Part shown: one piece after another, positions 5,868 to 6,869 of the stretch
Numbering within the stretch: position 1 is the first letter of the stretch
Layout: each line of letters starts with the position of its first letter
DNA from: an uncultured Bacteroidales bacterium
GTDB taxonomy: Bacteria > Bacteroidota > Bacteroidia > Bacteroidales > UBA932
Direction of reading: 5' to 3'
Length of the DNA stretch: 6,869 nt
Assembly (NCBI GenBank): GCA_946415795.1
Contig: CAMKTW010000092.1
Coordinates: 1-6,869 of the forward strand
Made by a program: the position numbers and the translations under genes
The notes under the pieces: generated by a model
Databases searched by the model: none
The model's input: only the letters and a program-made list of their open reading frames with translations
What the model was told of the DNA's origin: nothing

Positions 5868-6869
5868 AGCGCAGGGACAACTCAGACAACAATATATCCC
5901 GACGTTCAGCCTGGACCGGCCTGCTGATGCTGCTCATAGCCGCCGCAATGCTGGAGGCTACTACTTTGATTCAGTTCTACTATGCCCAGAAGGCCCTGGA
6001 CGAGGAGGCTTCCAGCAGGGCAGAAACGCAGCTGGACGCAACCAAGAACAAGATTATGGATATGATTGACCAGGCAGAGGCGGGAGTGAGGAACAGCATC
6101 TGGATTGCCCAGTGGAGCCTGGGCTGCCTGGACAGCACAGAAAGGGTAATCACCCGCATCGTAGAGTCCAATCCTGTGGTTTACGGCTCCACAATCGCCC
6201 TGGTCCCCGGATACTCCGACGAAAGGCCGCTGTTTTCACCTTATGTTTACAGGAATCCTGATGGTAGTCTTAACGTAGTTTCACTGGCCACTCCAGAATA
6301 CGACTATCCAAACCAGGAGTGGTTTGTAAAACCCCTGGAAATTGGCAAGGGCTACTGGTCCGAGCCATATGTGGACACCGGCGGCGGAGAGATGCTGATG
6401 ACAACCTACTCTATCCCCATTGATGATTATTCGGGAAAGAAAGCCGCAGTACTCACAGGTGACGTCTCGCTGGACTGGCTCTCTGACCTGGTCGGCAACA
6501 TTAAGCCATACCCTAATGCAAATACCTTGATGCTCAGCCGTACTGGCAAGTTTATGGTAAGCCGGAGCAAGGAGATGGTAAAAGGCCTGTCCATTGAAGA
6601 GGTTATGGCAGACATACGAAGCCAGGAGGATTTCCAGAAGGTAGAGAGGGCGATGAAAAACGGAGAATCCGGTCACCATCAGGTTAAATACAAAGATATC
6701 GTGGGGTATGTGTACTATGCACCTGTTGAGCGCACGGGATGGTCAATGTGCATCATTATTCCGGACGACGATATTTACGGAGCCAACCGCCGCACCAAAA
6801 ATATGGTGCAGATTATGCAGCTGCTGGGACTTATCCTGCTGATTTCTATCGTCCGCTCCCTGATAAAGA
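5864..6869 (+). CDS. membrane sensor with periplasmic Cache domain, 3' end outside window
   Basis: The frame starts at the ATG that overlaps the kinase-like gene stop (ATGA) and stays open to the window edge, giving 335 residues. A positively charged start (KRR, SRR) is followed by one membrane segment (about 16-40), a long extracytoplasmic region (41-311) and a second membrane segment (about 315-333). The extracytoplasmic part looks like a double Cache (dCache_1) sensor: a leading coiled helix (44-75), QEWFVKPLEIGKGYWSEPY (151-169), DTGGGEMLMTTYSIPI (171-186) and AVLTGDVSLDWLSDLV (195-210, Asp200), then a membrane-distal to proximal second lobe (GYVYYAPVERTGWSMCIIIP, 281-300). Such sensors bind amino acids or other small ligands. 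The missing output domain is inferred to be HAMP plus SpoIIE/PP2C phosphatase, or a histidine kinase or cyclase; the former is my best guess for Bacteroidota. The Cache call is strong, the output unknown. Confidence 0.85.
   Translation, partial: MKRRDNSDNNISRRSAWTGLLMLLIAAAMLEATTLIQFYYAQKALDEEASSRAETQLDATKNKIMDMIDQAEAGVRNSIWIAQWSLGCLDSTERVITRIVESNPVVYGSTIALVPGYSDERPLFSPYVYRNPDGSLNVVSLATPEYDYPNQEWFVKPLEIGKGYWSEPYVDTGGGEMLMTTYSIPIDDYSGKKAAVLTGDVSLDWLSDLVGNIKPYPNANTLMLSRTGKFMVSRSKEMVKGLSIEEVMADIRSQEDFQKVERAMKNGESGHHQVKYKDIVGYVYYAPVERTGWSMCIIIPDDDIYGANRRTKNMVQIMQLLGLILLISIVRSLIK

Overview
The window looks like a chromosomal segment of a Bacteroidota (probably Bacteroidales) bacterium. Three things point there. 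The start codons lack clear Shine-Dalgarno sequences. The one divergent intergenic region carries two perfect matches to the Bacteroidota -7 promoter consensus TAnnTTTG. The protein types (Bacteroidales-like small membrane/secreted proteins, long stand-alone RelA/SpoT-domain protein, kinase-like TIGR02172 type) also fit. The moderately high G+C, by eye, suggests an Alistipes-like or uncultured Bacteroidales lineage rather than Bacteroides itself. No tRNA, rRNA, CRISPR array, insertion sequence or prophage gene is visible. Gene packing is very tight, and the only gap over 25 bp is the 81-bp divergent region at 2771-2851.

Region 1 (1-2204, + strand) is a lysine/diaminopimelate operon: the 3' part of dapB, then dapA, then ddh. 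Together they take aspartate semialdehyde and pyruvate to tetrahydrodipicolinate, and then in one reductive amination to meso-diaminopimelate, the precursor of lysine and peptidoglycan. The ddh product is the short form that resembles the Symbiobacterium-type (type II) enzyme. The DapA allosteric lysine site does not match the E. coli one.

Region 2 (2210-3334) holds two divergently transcribed unknown exported proteins. The minus-strand gene ends 5 bp from ddh and encodes a small signal-peptide-bearing membrane protein with a TM2-like glycine-rich hairpin. The plus-strand gene encodes a 160-residue secreted protein with no recognised domain. Their promoters sit back to back in the 81-bp gap.

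Region 3 (3356-6869, + strand, possibly starting at 2852) is the most interesting part. It is a translationally coupled run of four genes: a RelA/SpoT-type nucleotide pyrophosphotransferase with an extra C-terminal half, a separate MESH1/SpoT-like HD alarmone hydrolase, an aminoglycoside-phosphotransferase/choline-kinase-fold protein, and the beginning of a membrane sensor with a periplasmic Cache domain. Successive genes overlap by 1 nt (TAATG), 1 nt (TAATG) and 4 nt (ATGA). The layout suggests a dedicated alarmone module with split synthetase and hydrolase, physically linked to a kinase-like enzyme and an extracellular-signal sensor. Whether it is a housekeeping signalling unit or a toxSAS-like toxin-antitoxin pair cannot be settled from the sequence alone.
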